A stretch of DNA of 64,000 nt, from the NCBI RefSeq assembly GCF_000241955.1, contig NC_016818.1, forward strand, positions 1,674,001 through 1,738,000. The letters run 5' to 3'. This document shows positions 20,657 through 29,842 of this stretch, in pieces (the stretch's first letter is position 1; the number at the start of each line of letters is the position of its first letter). Made by a program: the position numbers and the translations under genes. This DNA comes from Rahnella aquatilis CIP 78.65 = ATCC 33071 (GTDB taxonomy: Bacteria; Pseudomonadota; Gammaproteobacteria; Enterobacterales; Enterobacteriaceae). The notes under the pieces were generated by a model. It saw only the letters and a program-made list of their open reading frames with translations. It ran no database searches and was not told the origin of the DNA.

Positions 20657-22561
20657 ATGTCGTTAATTAGTATGTCAGGTGCCTGGCTGTCATTCAGTGA
20701 CTCGCCGCTGTTGGATAACACCGAATTACACATTGAGCCAAATGAGCGTGTCTGTCTGGTCGGCCGTAACGGCGCCGGTAAATCGACGCTGATGAAAATT
20801 CTGAACCGCGAAGTGCCGCTTGATGACGGGCGCATCGTGTACGAGCAGGATTTGATTGTGGCGCGTCTGCAACAGGACCCGCCGCGCAATGTTGAAGGTA
20901 CGGTGTTTGATTTTGTCTCAGAAGGCGTCTTCGAGCAGGCTGAACATCTGAAGGCGTATCACGCCATTTCGCATCTGGTTGAAACCGACCCGAGCGAAAA
21001 GAACATGAATAAACTGGCTCAGGTAATGGAGATACTCGATCACCAGGGCTTGTGGCAACTCGACAGCCGTATCAACGAAGTTCTGTTAAAACTGGGACTG
21101 GATGCGGATACCGAGCTGAAATCACTCTCCGGTGGCTGGCTGCGTAAAGCTGCGCTGGGTCGTGCGCTGGTCAGCGCGCCGCACATTCTGCTGCTTGACG
21201 AACCGACCAACCACCTGGATATCGAGAGTATCGCGTGGCTGGAAGATTTCCTGAAAGAATTCCAGGGCAGCATTATCTTCATCTCCCATGACCGTTCCTT
21301 TATCCGCAATATGGCCACGCGCATTGTCGATCTTGATCGCGGCAAACTGGTCTCCTATCCGGGCAATTACGAAGCGTATCTGCTGGCGAAAGAAGAGGCG
21401 TTGCGTGTTGAAGAGTTGCAGAACGCCGAGTTTGATAAAAAACTGGCGCAGGAAGAAGTGTGGATCCGTCAGGGTATCAAAGCCCGTCGTACCCGCAACG
21501 AAGGCCGCGTTCGCGCACTGAAAGCCCTGCGTCGTGAGCGTTCAGAACGCCGCGAAGTAATGGGTACTGCGAAAATGCAGGTGGTCGAAGCCGCAAGTTC
21601 CGGCAAAATTGTCTTTGAAATGGAAGACGTTTATTACAGTGTGGCCGGTAAACAACTGGTGAGCAACTTCTCTGCGCAGGTCATGCGCGGTGATAAGATT
21701 GCGCTGATTGGCCCGAACGGCTGTGGTAAAACGACGCTGCTGAAACTGATGTTAAGTAAGATTCAGGCAGACAGCGGCCGCGTCCACTGCGGTACTAAGC
21801 TGGAAGTGGCGTACTTCGACCAGCACCGTGCGGAGCTGGATCCTGAACGTACCGTAATGGATAACCTGGCCGAAGGTAAGCAGGAAGTGATGGTTAATGG
21901 CCGTGCACGCCACGTACTGGGCTACCTGCAGGACTTCCTGTTCCACCCGAAACGCGCTATGACACCGGTGAAAGCGCTGTCAGGTGGCGAACGTAACCGT
22001 CTGCTGCTGGCAAAATTATTCCTGCGCCCGAGCAACCTGTTGATCCTCGATGAACCGACCAATGACCTGGATGTGGAAACTCTTGAACTCCTGGAAGAGA
22101 TGATCGACAGCTATCAGGGCACGGTACTGCTGGTGAGCCATGACCGTGAATTCGTGGATAACTCGGCAACTGAATGCTGGATTTATGAAGGCGACGGCGT
22201 GATCAATAGCTACGTGGGTGGGTACCATGATGCACAGCATCAGCGGCGCAACCAGAAGCCAATCCGTCAGGCGGTGACAACGGAAAATAAACCCGCTGCA
22301 CAACCAAAAGCAGAACCGGCCAAACGCACTGCGAATAAGCTCAGCTATAATCAGCAACGTGAGCTGGAACAATTGCCTTCGCAAATCAGCACTCTGGAAG
22401 AAAAAATCAGTGCCTTGCAACTGCAAATGAGCGATGCGAATTTCTTCACCCTTCCTCATGAAGAAACTCAGCAGGTGCTCACTGCTTTCGCTGCCGCAGA
22501 GCTTGAGTTAGAGCAGGCGTTTGAACGTTGGGAAGCGCTGGAAGCGCAGAAGAACGCTTAA
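20657..22561 (+). CDS. uup: ABC-F ATPase Uup
   Basis: 634 residues with two ABC cassettes and no membrane domain. Cassette 1: Walker A GRNGAGKST (about 36-44), signature LSGGWLRKA, Walker B LLLDEPTNHLD. Cassette 2: GPNGCGKTT (about 352-360), LSGGERNRL, LILDEPTNDLD. A basic linker (KARRTRNEGRVRALKALRRE) and a C-terminal coiled-coil (about 555-634) complete the Uup pattern. ABC-F proteins act on ribosomes; E. coli Uup also affects transposon precise excision and replication. Downstream of rlmL. Confidence 0.95.
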   Translation: MSLISMSGAWLSFSDSPLLDNTELHIEPNERVCLVGRNGAGKSTLMKILNREVPLDDGRIVYEQDLIVARLQQDPPRNVEGTVFDFVSEGVFEQAEHLKAYHAISHLVETDPSEKNMNKLAQVMEILDHQGLWQLDSRINEVLLKLGLDADTELKSLSGGWLRKAALGRALVSAPHILLLDEPTNHLDIESIAWLEDFLKEFQGSIIFISHDRSFIRNMATRIVDLDRGKLVSYPGNYEAYLLAKEEALRVEELQNAEFDKKLAQEEVWIRQGIKARRTRNEGRVRALKALRRERSERREVMGTAKMQVVEAASSGKIVFEMEDVYYSVAGKQLVSNFSAQVMRGDKIALIGPNGCGKTTLLKLMLSKIQADSGRVHCGTKLEVAYFDQHRAELDPERTVMDNLAEGKQEVMVNGRARHVLGYLQDFLFHPKRAMTPVKALSGGERNRLLLAKLFLRPSNLLILDEPTNDLDVETLELLEEMIDSYQGTVLLVSHDREFVDNSATECWIYEGDGVINSYVGGYHDAQHQRRNQKPIRQAVTTENKPAAQPKAEPAKRTANKLSYNQQRELEQLPSQISTLEEKISALQLQMSDANFFTLPHEETQQVLTAFAAAELELEQAFERWEALEAQKNA

Positions 22562-22641
22562 CACTGCATATGATTGGCAACCGGATAAAGGGAAGACCGG
22601 TTGCCGATATTCGTAGTCTTTCCGCTGTTGAGGAGTCGATA

Positions 22642-23913
22642 GTGTGTTCTGACGCCCATGACCCTGGCCCGCACATTTTATGCCCCCAATGCGATATGCT
22701 GGTGGCCATTCCTGGTCTGCACATCGGGCAAAAAGCGGTGTGTCCCCGTTGCCACACTACGCTGACTTCCCGCTGGAATGAGCCTCGAAGACGTCCTGTC
22801 GGTTATGCCATCAGTGCGTTGTTCATGCTGTTGCTGGCCAATCTCTTTCCCTTCGTTAATATGAATGTCGCCGGGCTGAGCAGTGAAGTCACGCTGGTGC
22901 AGATCCCTCAGGTTCTGGTTTCAGAAGATTACGCCAGCATGGCGTCGCTGTTTATGATTGTGGTGCAACTGCTCCCGGCCATCTGCATGTTGTCTATTAT
23001 CATCCTCTGCCAGGGGGTCAATATTCCCGTTCGCTGGAAAGTTGGCATTGCCCGTACCTTATTCCAGCTGAAAGCCTGGTGTATGGTCGAGATTTTCCTT
23101 GCCGGTGTACTGGTTAGCTTCGTGAAACTCATGGCTTACGGTGACGTGGGCGTGGGCACCAGTTTTTATCCCTATGTCCTGTTTTGTCTTCTGCAATTAC
23201 GTGCCTTTCAGTGCACTGATCGCCTGTGGGTATGGCAGCATATCGAACCTGCTCCGGCGGTGTCTCACCCGCTGCGCGTGGGCGAAAGCGGGCTGCGTCA
23301 GGGATTGCGTTCCTGTCATTGCTGTATGGCGATTTTACCGGTTGATCAGAAAGAATGTGGCCGCTGCAAAACCCATGGTTATGCGCGGCGTAAAAACAGT
23401 CTGCAATGGACCCTGGCTCTGCTGGTGACCTCCGTTCTGCTGTATATCCCGGCAAATCTGTTACCCATCATGATCACTCAGGTTCTGGGCAATCCGATGC
23501 CGTCCACGATTATGGCCGGGGTGGCGTTGTTATGGAGCGAAGGTTCCTATCCCGTGGCGCTGGTTATTTTGATCGCCAGTATCATGGTGCCGACGCTCAA
23601 AATGATCGCTATTGCCTGGCTATGCTGGGATGCGAACAGCGATAAAGAGATCGACAGGGAACGGTTGCATGTCATTTACGAGATGGTTGAGTTCGTTGGC
23701 CGCTGGTCAATGATCGACGTGTTTGTTATTGCGGTACTGGCGGCGCTGGTGAGAATGGGGCAACTGATGAGTATCTATCCGGATATTGGCGCGCTGCTTT
23801 TTGCCTGCGTGGTCATTCTCACCATGTTTGCCGCAACGACATTTGACCCAAGGCTCATTTGGGATCGCGCTGGAATGAAGTCTACAAAGGAGCCACAAGA
23901 TGGCAGGAAATAA
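22642..23913 (+). CDS. pqiA: PqiA, inner-membrane component of the PqiABC lipid transport system
   Basis: 423 residues from a GTG at 22642 with GAGGA seven bases upstream; it begins (V)CSDAHDPGPHILCPQC, aligning with the E. coli N-terminus. Two PqiA domains, each a zinc-ribbon (CPQC...CPRC and CHCC...CGRC) followed by four membrane segments. With PqiB and PqiC it forms an envelope-spanning lipid-transport complex induced by paraquat through SoxRS in E. coli. A longer frame opens at 22528 inside uup, but the extra residues are not family-like. Overlaps pqiB by 14 bases. Confidence 0.92.
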   Translation: MCSDAHDPGPHILCPQCDMLVAIPGLHIGQKAVCPRCHTTLTSRWNEPRRRPVGYAISALFMLLLANLFPFVNMNVAGLSSEVTLVQIPQVLVSEDYASMASLFMIVVQLLPAICMLSIIILCQGVNIPVRWKVGIARTLFQLKAWCMVEIFLAGVLVSFVKLMAYGDVGVGTSFYPYVLFCLLQLRAFQCTDRLWVWQHIEPAPAVSHPLRVGESGLRQGLRSCHCCMAILPVDQKECGRCKTHGYARRKNSLQWTLALLVTSVLLYIPANLLPIMITQVLGNPMPSTIMAGVALLWSEGSYPVALVILIASIMVPTLKMIAIAWLCWDANSDKEIDRERLHVIYEMVEFVGRWSMIDVFVIAVLAALVRMGQLMSIYPDIGALLFACVVILTMFAATTFDPRLIWDRAGMKSTKEPQDGRK

Positions 23914-25552
23914 CATGGCAGAGCATGATGGAACTGCCAAAGTCGAAAAAATTAAACGCTGGTCGCCGGTGTGGATCGTACCGATCGTCACCGCGCTGAT
24001 TGGCGCGTGGATCCTGTTTTATCACTACAGCCATCAGGGCCCGGAAGTCACGCTGATCACCACCACCGCCGAAGGCATCGAAGGTGGCAAAACCACCATC
24101 AAAAGCCGTAACGTTGATGTCGGTAAAGTAGAGTCGGTTACGCTGAGCGATGATTTACAACAAGTTATCATCAAAGCACGACTGAACACCGGCATGGAAA
24201 AAATGCTGCGCGATGACTCTGTTTTCTGGGTGGTGAAACCACAAATCGGACGTGAAGGCATCTCCGGTCTGGGCACATTATTGTCCGGTGCTTATATTCA
24301 GTTGCAGCCAGGCAACAAGGGTGGAGAAAAGTCAGAGTATAAATTAGATGACTCACCGCCGCTGGCTTCGCCGGATGCGAAGGGGATCCGCGTGAGCCTG
24401 GAAAGTGAGCGCTCCGGCCAACTGAGTCCAGGTGACCCGGTACTGTTCCGTGGTTTCCAGGTCGGTACAGTAGAAACCAGTCACTTTGATCCGAAGGCAC
24501 GTAACATCAAATACCAGCTTTTCATCCGTGCGCCTTATGACACGCTGGTGACTGATAACGTCCGTTTCTGGAAAGACAGCGGCGTGAACTTTGATATGTC
24601 TGCCGCCGGCATGCGTGTCGAAATGGGTTCCCTTACTACCTTATTCAGTGGGGGTGTCAGCTTTGATATTCCCAATGGCTGGACGCAGGGCAATGAAGCT
24701 AAAAATGGCGACAGTTATAAGCTCTTCGACGATCAGAAAAGCATTCAGGAGTCGTTGTATACCCGTCATACAGATTACGTGATGTTCTTCTCGGATTCTG
24801 TTCGTGGTCTGCAGCCTGGCGCGCCGGTTGAATTCCGCGGTATTCGCCTGGGGACTGTGGCCGACGTGCCTTATCCGATTAATGTTGTTAAACAACAGAT
24901 GTCGGATGATTATCGCATTCCGATACTGATCCGCATTGAACCGGATCGCTTTGCTCAGCTGCTGGGCAGCAATTTCAATATTGAAGATCATATCCGTGAC
25001 GGTATTGCTCAGGGGCTGCGTGCTTCGATGAAATCCGCAAACCTGTTAACGGGAGCGATGTATATCGATCTGGATTTCTATCCGAATGAGAAGCCGTGGA
25101 AAGGGCCGCTGGAAATCGGCGGGCATAAATTGTTGCCAACGGTGAGCGGAGGCTTTGCACAGATTCAGCAAAAACTGATGACCACGCTTGATAAGATCAA
25201 CAATCTGCCAATCGAACCGATGATGCGTGAAGCGACAAGTACGCTGGCGGAAAGTCAGAGAACGATGAAGTCAACGCAGAAAACGATTGAGTCCCTGAAC
25301 GCGATTGTCAGCAGTAAAGAGATGAAAAATCTGCCTCAGGATATGCAACAGACGCTGATCCAGCTGAATCGCAGCCTGAAAGGCTTCCAGCCAGGTTCAC
25401 CTGCGTATGGCAATCTGGTCGGCGATATGCAGAGTCTGGATAAAACCCTGCGTGAGCTGCAACCGGTATTGAAAACGCTGAACCAGAAAAGTAATGCACT
25501 GATTTTCGCCGCCCCAGGGCAAGATGATCCTCAGCCGAAGAAGGCCAAATAA
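23900..25552 (+). CDS. pqiB: PqiB, MCE-domain periplasmic tunnel protein
   Basis: 550 residues (E. coli 546). One N-terminal membrane anchor (WSPVWIVPIVTALIGAWILFY), three MCE domains (starting near GPEVTLITTTAEGIEGG, KGIRVSLESERSGQL and TDYVMFFSDSVRGLQPG) and a long C-terminal helical part (about 440-540) that in E. coli builds a hexameric syringe-like tube across the periplasm. Start could be 23900 or the second ATG at 23915; both have SD-like purines, so the first is given. Overlaps pqiA; pqiC starts within its stop codon. Confidence 0.94.
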   Translation: MAGNNMAEHDGTAKVEKIKRWSPVWIVPIVTALIGAWILFYHYSHQGPEVTLITTTAEGIEGGKTTIKSRNVDVGKVESVTLSDDLQQVIIKARLNTGMEKMLRDDSVFWVVKPQIGREGISGLGTLLSGAYIQLQPGNKGGEKSEYKLDDSPPLASPDAKGIRVSLESERSGQLSPGDPVLFRGFQVGTVETSHFDPKARNIKYQLFIRAPYDTLVTDNVRFWKDSGVNFDMSAAGMRVEMGSLTTLFSGGVSFDIPNGWTQGNEAKNGDSYKLFDDQKSIQESLYTRHTDYVMFFSDSVRGLQPGAPVEFRGIRLGTVADVPYPINVVKQQMSDDYRIPILIRIEPDRFAQLLGSNFNIEDHIRDGIAQGLRASMKSANLLTGAMYIDLDFYPNEKPWKGPLEIGGHKLLPTVSGGFAQIQQKLMTTLDKINNLPIEPMMREATSTLAESQRTMKSTQKTIESLNAIVSSKEMKNLPQDMQQTLIQLNRSLKGFQPGSPAYGNLVGDMQSLDKTLRELQPVLKTLNQKSNALIFAAPGQDDPQPKKAK

Positions 25553-26118
25553 TGATGAAATGGATACCTGTCGTCTTAGCATTATTCCTGACTGCCTGTA
25601 GCAGCAGTGATCAGAAAACCTACTACCAGTTGCCTGTGCTGAGCAGCACTGCGACAACCGGCAGCGCGATGTCTTCAGGTGCCGTACAGCGGCATCTGTG
25701 GGTTGAGCGGGTGAGTGTCGCAGACTATCTGGCCGGTTCAGGTCTGGTGTATCAGACCAATGATGTGCAGTACACGCTGACGCAGAATAACCTCTGGGCC
25801 AGCCCGTTGGATCAGCAACTTCAACAAGCACTGGTGACCTATTTACGCCGTGACTTGCCGGGTTCGCTGGTGTCTACTCAGGCAGCAAATACCGACGAGC
25901 AGGATGTGCTTAATGTTAATGTCACCGGTTTCCACGGCCGCTATGACGGCATTGTAGTCGTGAGCGGTAGCTGGAGCCTGACACGAAACGGGCAGGTGAT
26001 TCAGCGCGATTTCACCCTGAACCTGAAACAAAAGGAAGATGGTTATGATGCGCTGGTGAGAACGCTGGCAGCGGGCTGGCAGCAAGAAGCGAGCCAGATC
26101 GCCATGCAAATAAGATAA
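25552..26118 (+). CDS. pqiC: PqiC outer-membrane lipoprotein
   Basis: 188 residues with a lipobox LTAC (Cys16) after a short hydrophobic signal (MMKWIPVVLALFLTAC). Formerly YmbA. It is anchored in the outer membrane and contacts the tip of the PqiB tunnel. The body has the ABC-type auxiliary lipoprotein fold pattern (YYQLPVL, LWVERVSVADYLAGSGLVYQ). Its ATG overlaps the pqiB stop (TAATG), showing translational coupling. Followed by a terminator. Confidence 0.93.
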   Translation: MMKWIPVVLALFLTACSSSDQKTYYQLPVLSSTATTGSAMSSGAVQRHLWVERVSVADYLAGSGLVYQTNDVQYTLTQNNLWASPLDQQLQQALVTYLRRDLPGSLVSTQAANTDEQDVLNVNVTGFHGRYDGIVVVSGSWSLTRNGQVIQRDFTLNLKQKEDGYDALVRTLAAGWQQEASQIAMQIR

Positions 26119-26155
26119 TGTTTTTTTAAGCTTAATAATTTTTAAGTAAAACGTT

Positions 26156-26198
26156 AAAAATCCCGGATTCTGTCCCGACAGAGCCCGGGATTTTTTTA
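26156..26198 (+). terminator. Terminator of the pqiABC operon
   Basis: Stem AAAAATCCCGG / CCCGGGATTTTT, with an inner CTGT-CCCG-ACAG stem, followed by a T run. Confidence 0.85.
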
Positions 26199-26393
26199 TG
26201 AGGATCAGCCAGATGAGATTTTTTACGGCACGATTATCTTGCGCGCAATCCAATAATATAGCTCACAAATATGACATTGGCGTGAATTTTGCGCATTGAC
26301 CTCTCCTCATATTGCAGCTATTTGTTAGATGTGGACGCAGAAGCGGCCCACTGTTTTCTTTCCACCTGACCTGAATAATGAGGGATACAAGGC

Positions 26394-26561
26394 ATGAAGA
26401 GACAAAAACGCGATCGCCTGGAACGGGCACAATCACGTGGATATCAAGCAGGTATTGGCGGACGCTCAAAAGAGATTTGTCCGTACCAATCATTAGATGC
26501 CCGATCACACTGGCTCGGGGGTTGGCGACAAGCCATGGAGGACAGGGCTGTTACCGCTTAA
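26394..26561 (+). CDS. rmf: Ribosome modulation factor Rmf
   Basis: 55-residue basic protein (MKRQKRDRLERAQSRGYQ ... ending DRAVTA), same length as E. coli RMF. It binds the 30S subunit near the anti-Shine-Dalgarno region and drives formation of inactive 100S ribosome dimers in stationary phase. Strongly conserved core YQAGIGGRSKEICPYQ and HWLGGWRQAMEDR. SD AGGG about ten bases before ATG. A TTGACC at about 26297 with TATTTG 17 bases later is a candidate promoter. Located pqiC-rmf-fabA as in E. coli. Confidence 0.96.
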   Translation: MKRQKRDRLERAQSRGYQAGIGGRSKEICPYQSLDARSHWLGGWRQAMEDRAVTA

Positions 26562-26586
26562 GCGGCTCCCCTGTCAGAAAAAGGAC

Positions 26587-26612
26587 AACCTCCGCTGCGC
26601 GCGGAGGTTTTT
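26587..26612 (+). terminator. rmf terminator
   Basis: AACCTCCGC-TGCGC-GCGGAGGTT followed by TTTTGTTTG, 26 bases after the rmf stop. Confidence 0.9.
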
Positions 26613-26654
26613 GTTTGTGGCAAACGATGAGAATTTCCGTCTTTGTGACAGGCA

Positions 26655-26686
26655 TAAAAAAAGGCGAGCCCTGAGGCTCACCCTTT
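26655..26686 (-). terminator. fabA terminator
   Basis: Minus strand: AAAGGGTGAGCC-TCAG-GGCTCGCCTTTTTTT, about 25 bases after the fabA stop. Confidence 0.85.
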
Positions 26687-26710
26687 CTTCAGAGGCTGTA
26701 GCGGGCTTTC

Positions 26711-27229
26711 TCAGAAAGCCGCAGCGTCTTTAAACAGACCCACTTTCAGGTCAGTTGCGGTGTAAATCACCACGCCGTCAACCAGCACTTCACCATCGGC
26801 CACGCCCATGATCAGTTTACGGTTGATAACACGTTTGAAATTCAGGCGGTAGGTGACCAGTTTTGCGGTTGGCAGAACCTGGCCGGTGAATTTAACTTCA
26901 CCCACACCCAGTGCGCGGCCTTTGCCTTCGCCACCGAGCCAGCCCAGATAGAAGCCGACTAACTGCCACATGGCATCCAGACCCAGACAACCAGGCATGA
27001 CCGGATCGCCAATGAAGTGACAACCAAAGAACCACAGATCAGGGTTGATATCTAATTCAGCTTCAACATAGCCTTTGCCATGGGTGCCGCCATCTTCTTG
27101 CATCTTTACGATACGATCCATCATCAGCATATTGCCTGAGGGTAATGGAGGGCCGCCAGCACCGAACAGTTCACTGCGGCCAGAAGCTACGAGGTCTTCT
27201 TTCGTATAGGAATCGCGTTTATCTACCAT
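26711..27229 (-). CDS. fabA: 3-hydroxydecanoyl-ACP dehydratase/isomerase FabA
   Basis: 172 residues, exact E. coli length. Introduces the cis double bond of unsaturated fatty acids by dehydrating 3-hydroxydecanoyl-ACP and isomerising trans-2 to cis-3 decenoyl-ACP. Hot-dog fold with active-site histidine in [20 protein letters not shown] and the aspartate of the same block. Its leader contains FadR- and FabR-like boxes (see sites), so activation by FadR and repression by FabR are expected as in E. coli. Confidence 0.97.
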   Translation of the reverse strand: MVDKRDSYTKEDLVASGRSELFGAGGPPLPSGNMLMMDRIVKMQEDGGTHGKGYVEAELDINPDLWFFGCHFIGDPVMPGCLGLDAMWQLVGFYLGWLGGEGKGRALGVGEVKFTGQVLPTAKLVTYRLNFKRVINRKLIMGVADGEVLVDGVVIYTATDLKVGLFKDAAAF

Positions 27230-27267
27230 GTTCTCTGTAAGCCTTATTTTGATGAAGGGCGGAGTTT

Positions 27268-27285
27268 AGCGAACAGCTGTAAGCT
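27268..27285 (-). promoter_or_regulatory. FabR-like operator upstream of fabA
   Basis: Minus strand AGCTTACAGCTGTTCGCT, close to the palindromic FabR consensus AGCGTACA-N2-TGTACGCT. It lies 39 bases before the fabA start. Confidence 0.7.
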
Positions 27286-27286
27286 G

Positions 27287-27303
27287 AACAACTCCGATCA
27301 GCT
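27287..27303 (-). promoter_or_regulatory. FadR-like operator upstream of fabA
   Basis: Minus strand AGCTGATCGGAGTTGTT, nearly the E. coli fabA FadR site (ATCTGATCGGACTTGTT). It directly precedes the FabR box, the same arrangement as in E. coli, and overlaps the lonH stop. Confidence 0.75.
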
Positions 27304-29064
27304 GCGATTGAACCAGTTCAACCAGCGAAGAGGCCACGGATAACGCGGGCTGCCTTGCAATGTTGCCAGCGCAATACGCTGCTGAATTAATCCCAGCAGA
27401 CTCGGACGCTCTTCTTCAGCTTCTTCTTCGTTTGTGTAAATCAATCCGGTCAGGATAGGCAGCGCTTCGGCTGCGTTATCAACTGCCCACAAGTGAAACT
27501 GGCCTTCGCGAACGGCGTCCAAAACCTGCGGATGCAGGCACAGGTTGCGCACGTTGCTGGTTGGCAGAATGACCCCTTGCTTACCGGTCAAACCGCGGCG
27601 CTGACAAACTTCGAAGAAACCTTCGATTTTCTCATTTACGCCACCAATAGGTTGCACATTCCCAAACTGATCGACGGAGCCGGTGACCGCAATTTGCTGG
27701 TTGATCGGCTGCATCGATAACGCACTGATCAGTGCGCAGAGTTCAGCAAGTGAAGCGCTGTCGCCGTCCACTTCTCCGTAAGACTGCTCAAATACAATCG
27801 ATGCGGAGAAGGGCAGAGGCTGGTCGAGTTCTAACTCGGAAATCAGAAAGGCCTGCATAATCATCATGCCTTTGGCATGCAGATTACCGCCTAACTCGGC
27901 TTTACGTTCGACGTCGGTAAATTCACCGTCGCCGGTGTGTACGACACAACTAATTCGGGAAGGTTCACCCAACGCACGCGGATGTCCGGGATATTCCAGC
28001 ACAGACAGGCCATTAATCTGCCCGACAACTTCGCCTTCTGTTTCAATGCGAATTTGTCCAAGCTCGATTTCATCCTGCATACGCTCCTGCAGATAACTCT
28101 CGCGCCACGCGCGTGCATTGGATGCCGCCTCAAGAGACTTGACGCTGAGCAGCTCATCTTCATTATAGAGTGCCGCTTCGCTCAGCTGGGTGTTCAGCCA
28201 TACCGGATCGAGTGTCAGACTGCCCTGATCTGTGCTGTGGCGAATGGCCATCTTCAAAAACTCTGGCCATGCATCGGCGGCCAGACGTGGGATCTCAAGT
28301 TCATCAGCCAGCGTATTGACATAACCACACCAGGTTTCCATATCGCTTTCTTCAGTCAGCGGCAGGTCGGCTTCGAATTCACCATAAATGGCAGAATCCA
28401 CCAGCTCGGGTTCCATATCATTGAGGTCGCCAAGCGATAAGCGGTCACCGACCAGAATCAGGCGGATATCCAAAGGCATCGGAGGGACTGACACAGGTAA
28501 CGGTGTAGTCTCATCTGGCGAAACCCAATGATATTGACCTTCAGTGATCATCTGTTTCAGACGTAACCACATCAGAGGCTGCGCGATGAGAGTACGGATA
28601 GAAAGGACCAGTACACCACCATTCACCTGATGTACTAATCCTGGCTCCAGCTGAATTTGTTCTTTGTAAATGCGCACGCACCCGAACAGCTGTTCAGGTT
28701 CAACCCATTCACGATACTGGCAGGTCGATTTAGCCGCGAAGGCATCTTCGGCAGACTTTGCTGCCAGCAGCGTTACCCTATTGCCTTCAATATGGTAGCG
28801 GTTACCCTTGACTTCAGCCGGTTCAGGCAGTAAATCGCTGACTACCTGTGCGATGCGTGACAAGTATTCGCGATTTTCCTGCGCCTTGAGCGTCATAAAA
28901 CGCGGACGTGAGCGGGGATGACAAAACAGCGTTAAACCATTTTCCAGCCGAGGCTGAATTCCTGCGAAATCGACAGGGGCTAACTGGGCAGCCGTTGCAA
29001 AGATTGCCTCGTAAGGCGCGGAGTCGGGCAGTAAAAGCTGCCAGTCAAGTCGGTTATTGGTCAA
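27298..29064 (-). CDS. lonH: Lon-like (LonB/YcbZ) protease homolog
   Basis: 588 residues (E. coli YcbZ 586). The C-terminal Lon protease domain holds the catalytic serine in YGEVDGDSASLAELCALIS and the catalytic lysine in PIGGVNEKIEGFFEVC, so the Ser-Lys dyad is intact. The N-terminal P-loop-like region is degenerate, as usual in this family. Start is TTG at 29064 (MTNNRLDWQLLLPDS); a stop lies seven codons upstream, leaving no ATG alternative. Transcribed toward fabA; function in E. coli is only partly known. Confidence 0.9.
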   Translation of the reverse strand: MTNNRLDWQLLLPDSAPYEAIFATAAQLAPVDFAGIQPRLENGLTLFCHPRSRPRFMTLKAQENREYLSRIAQVVSDLLPEPAEVKGNRYHIEGNRVTLLAAKSAEDAFAAKSTCQYREWVEPEQLFGCVRIYKEQIQLEPGLVHQVNGGVLVLSIRTLIAQPLMWLRLKQMITEGQYHWVSPDETTPLPVSVPPMPLDIRLILVGDRLSLGDLNDMEPELVDSAIYGEFEADLPLTEESDMETWCGYVNTLADELEIPRLAADAWPEFLKMAIRHSTDQGSLTLDPVWLNTQLSEAALYNEDELLSVKSLEAASNARAWRESYLQERMQDEIELGQIRIETEGEVVGQINGLSVLEYPGHPRALGEPSRISCVVHTGDGEFTDVERKAELGGNLHAKGMMIMQAFLISELELDQPLPFSASIVFEQSYGEVDGDSASLAELCALISALSMQPINQQIAVTGSVDQFGNVQPIGGVNEKIEGFFEVCQRRGLTGKQGVILPTSNVRNLCLHPQVLDAVREGQFHLWAVDNAAEALPILTGLIYTNEEEAEEERPSLLGLIQQRIALATLQGSPRYPWPLRWLNWFNRS

Positions 29065-29274
29065 TGTGTTAGCTGTTTTCTATAAAAAGGGAAAGTGCGA
29101 TTATACAAGAATAAATACGGCTGCATACAATGAGAGTCATAGCAGAATTGTTCTTAGTGCACATTGTTGTACGGGTGAGCAAAAAACAACCAGAATAAGC
29201 GGTTTTATTTGGAGTGAAAATTGAATTAAAGCTGTTATGCTTAGTAAAGTTACGTGGTCACCGAAGAGTTCACG

Positions 29275-29736
29275 ATGAAATATCAGCAACTGGAAAATCT
29301 CGAAAGTGGTTGGAAATGGAAGTATCTGGTGAAAAAACACCGGGAAGGTGAGCGGATCACCCGCCATTTGGAAAACAGCGCTGCCCAGGAATCCGTGAAT
29401 CAACTTCTCAGCCTGGAAAACGAGCCGGTCAAAGTATCAGACTGGATTGTTAATAATATGAATCCTGCGCTGGAAAACCGCCTTAAGCAAACTATCCGTG
29501 CACGCCGTAAGCGTCACTTCAATGCCGAGCATCAGCACACTCGCAAAAAATCTATCGATTTAGAATTTCTGGTCTGGCAGCGTTTAGCGGGACTGGCGCA
29601 AAGGCGGGGGGTAACGCTTTCTGACACAATCATTCAGCTTCTTGAAGATGCTGAGCGCAAAGAGAAATATGCGAATCAGATGTCTTCACTCAAAGAAGAT
29701 TTAGAACAAATCCTCGGCAAGAAAGATCCCGGATAA
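29275..29736 (+). CDS. matP: Macrodomain Ter protein MatP
   Basis: 153 residues from ATG 29275 ([26 protein letters not shown]). DNA-binding protein that recognises matS sites and organises the Ter macrodomain, bridging to the divisome. The central block [20 protein letters not shown] leads into the ribbon-helix-helix domain, and the C-terminal coiled coil (about 125-150, [17 protein letters not shown]) mediates tetramers. A frame starting at 29254 adds seven non-family residues. Position between lonH and ompA as in E. coli. Confidence 0.96.
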   Translation: MKYQQLENLESGWKWKYLVKKHREGERITRHLENSAAQESVNQLLSLENEPVKVSDWIVNNMNPALENRLKQTIRARRKRHFNAEHQHTRKKSIDLEFLVWQRLAGLAQRRGVTLSDTIIQLLEDAERKEKYANQMSSLKEDLEQILGKKDPG

Positions 29737-29782
29737 TTTGCTTTCGTGTCTCAGGGAGTCAGCTATTCCCCTGACTGAAGGC

Positions 29783-29813
29783 AAAAAAAAACCCCGCCAT
29801 GGCGGGGTTTTTA
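29783..29813. terminator. Bidirectional terminator between matP and ompA
   Basis: Perfect palindrome ACCCCGCCATGGCGGGGT flanked by an A run on the left and a T run on the right; serves both convergent genes. Confidence 0.93.
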
Positions 29814-29842
29814 GTATCTGGAGCAAAAGCTAAAGAGTGTTA

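Noticed and set aside
26378..26674. Open frames overlapping rmf in other frames
   Set aside because: The 55-codon rmf frame fully explains this locus.
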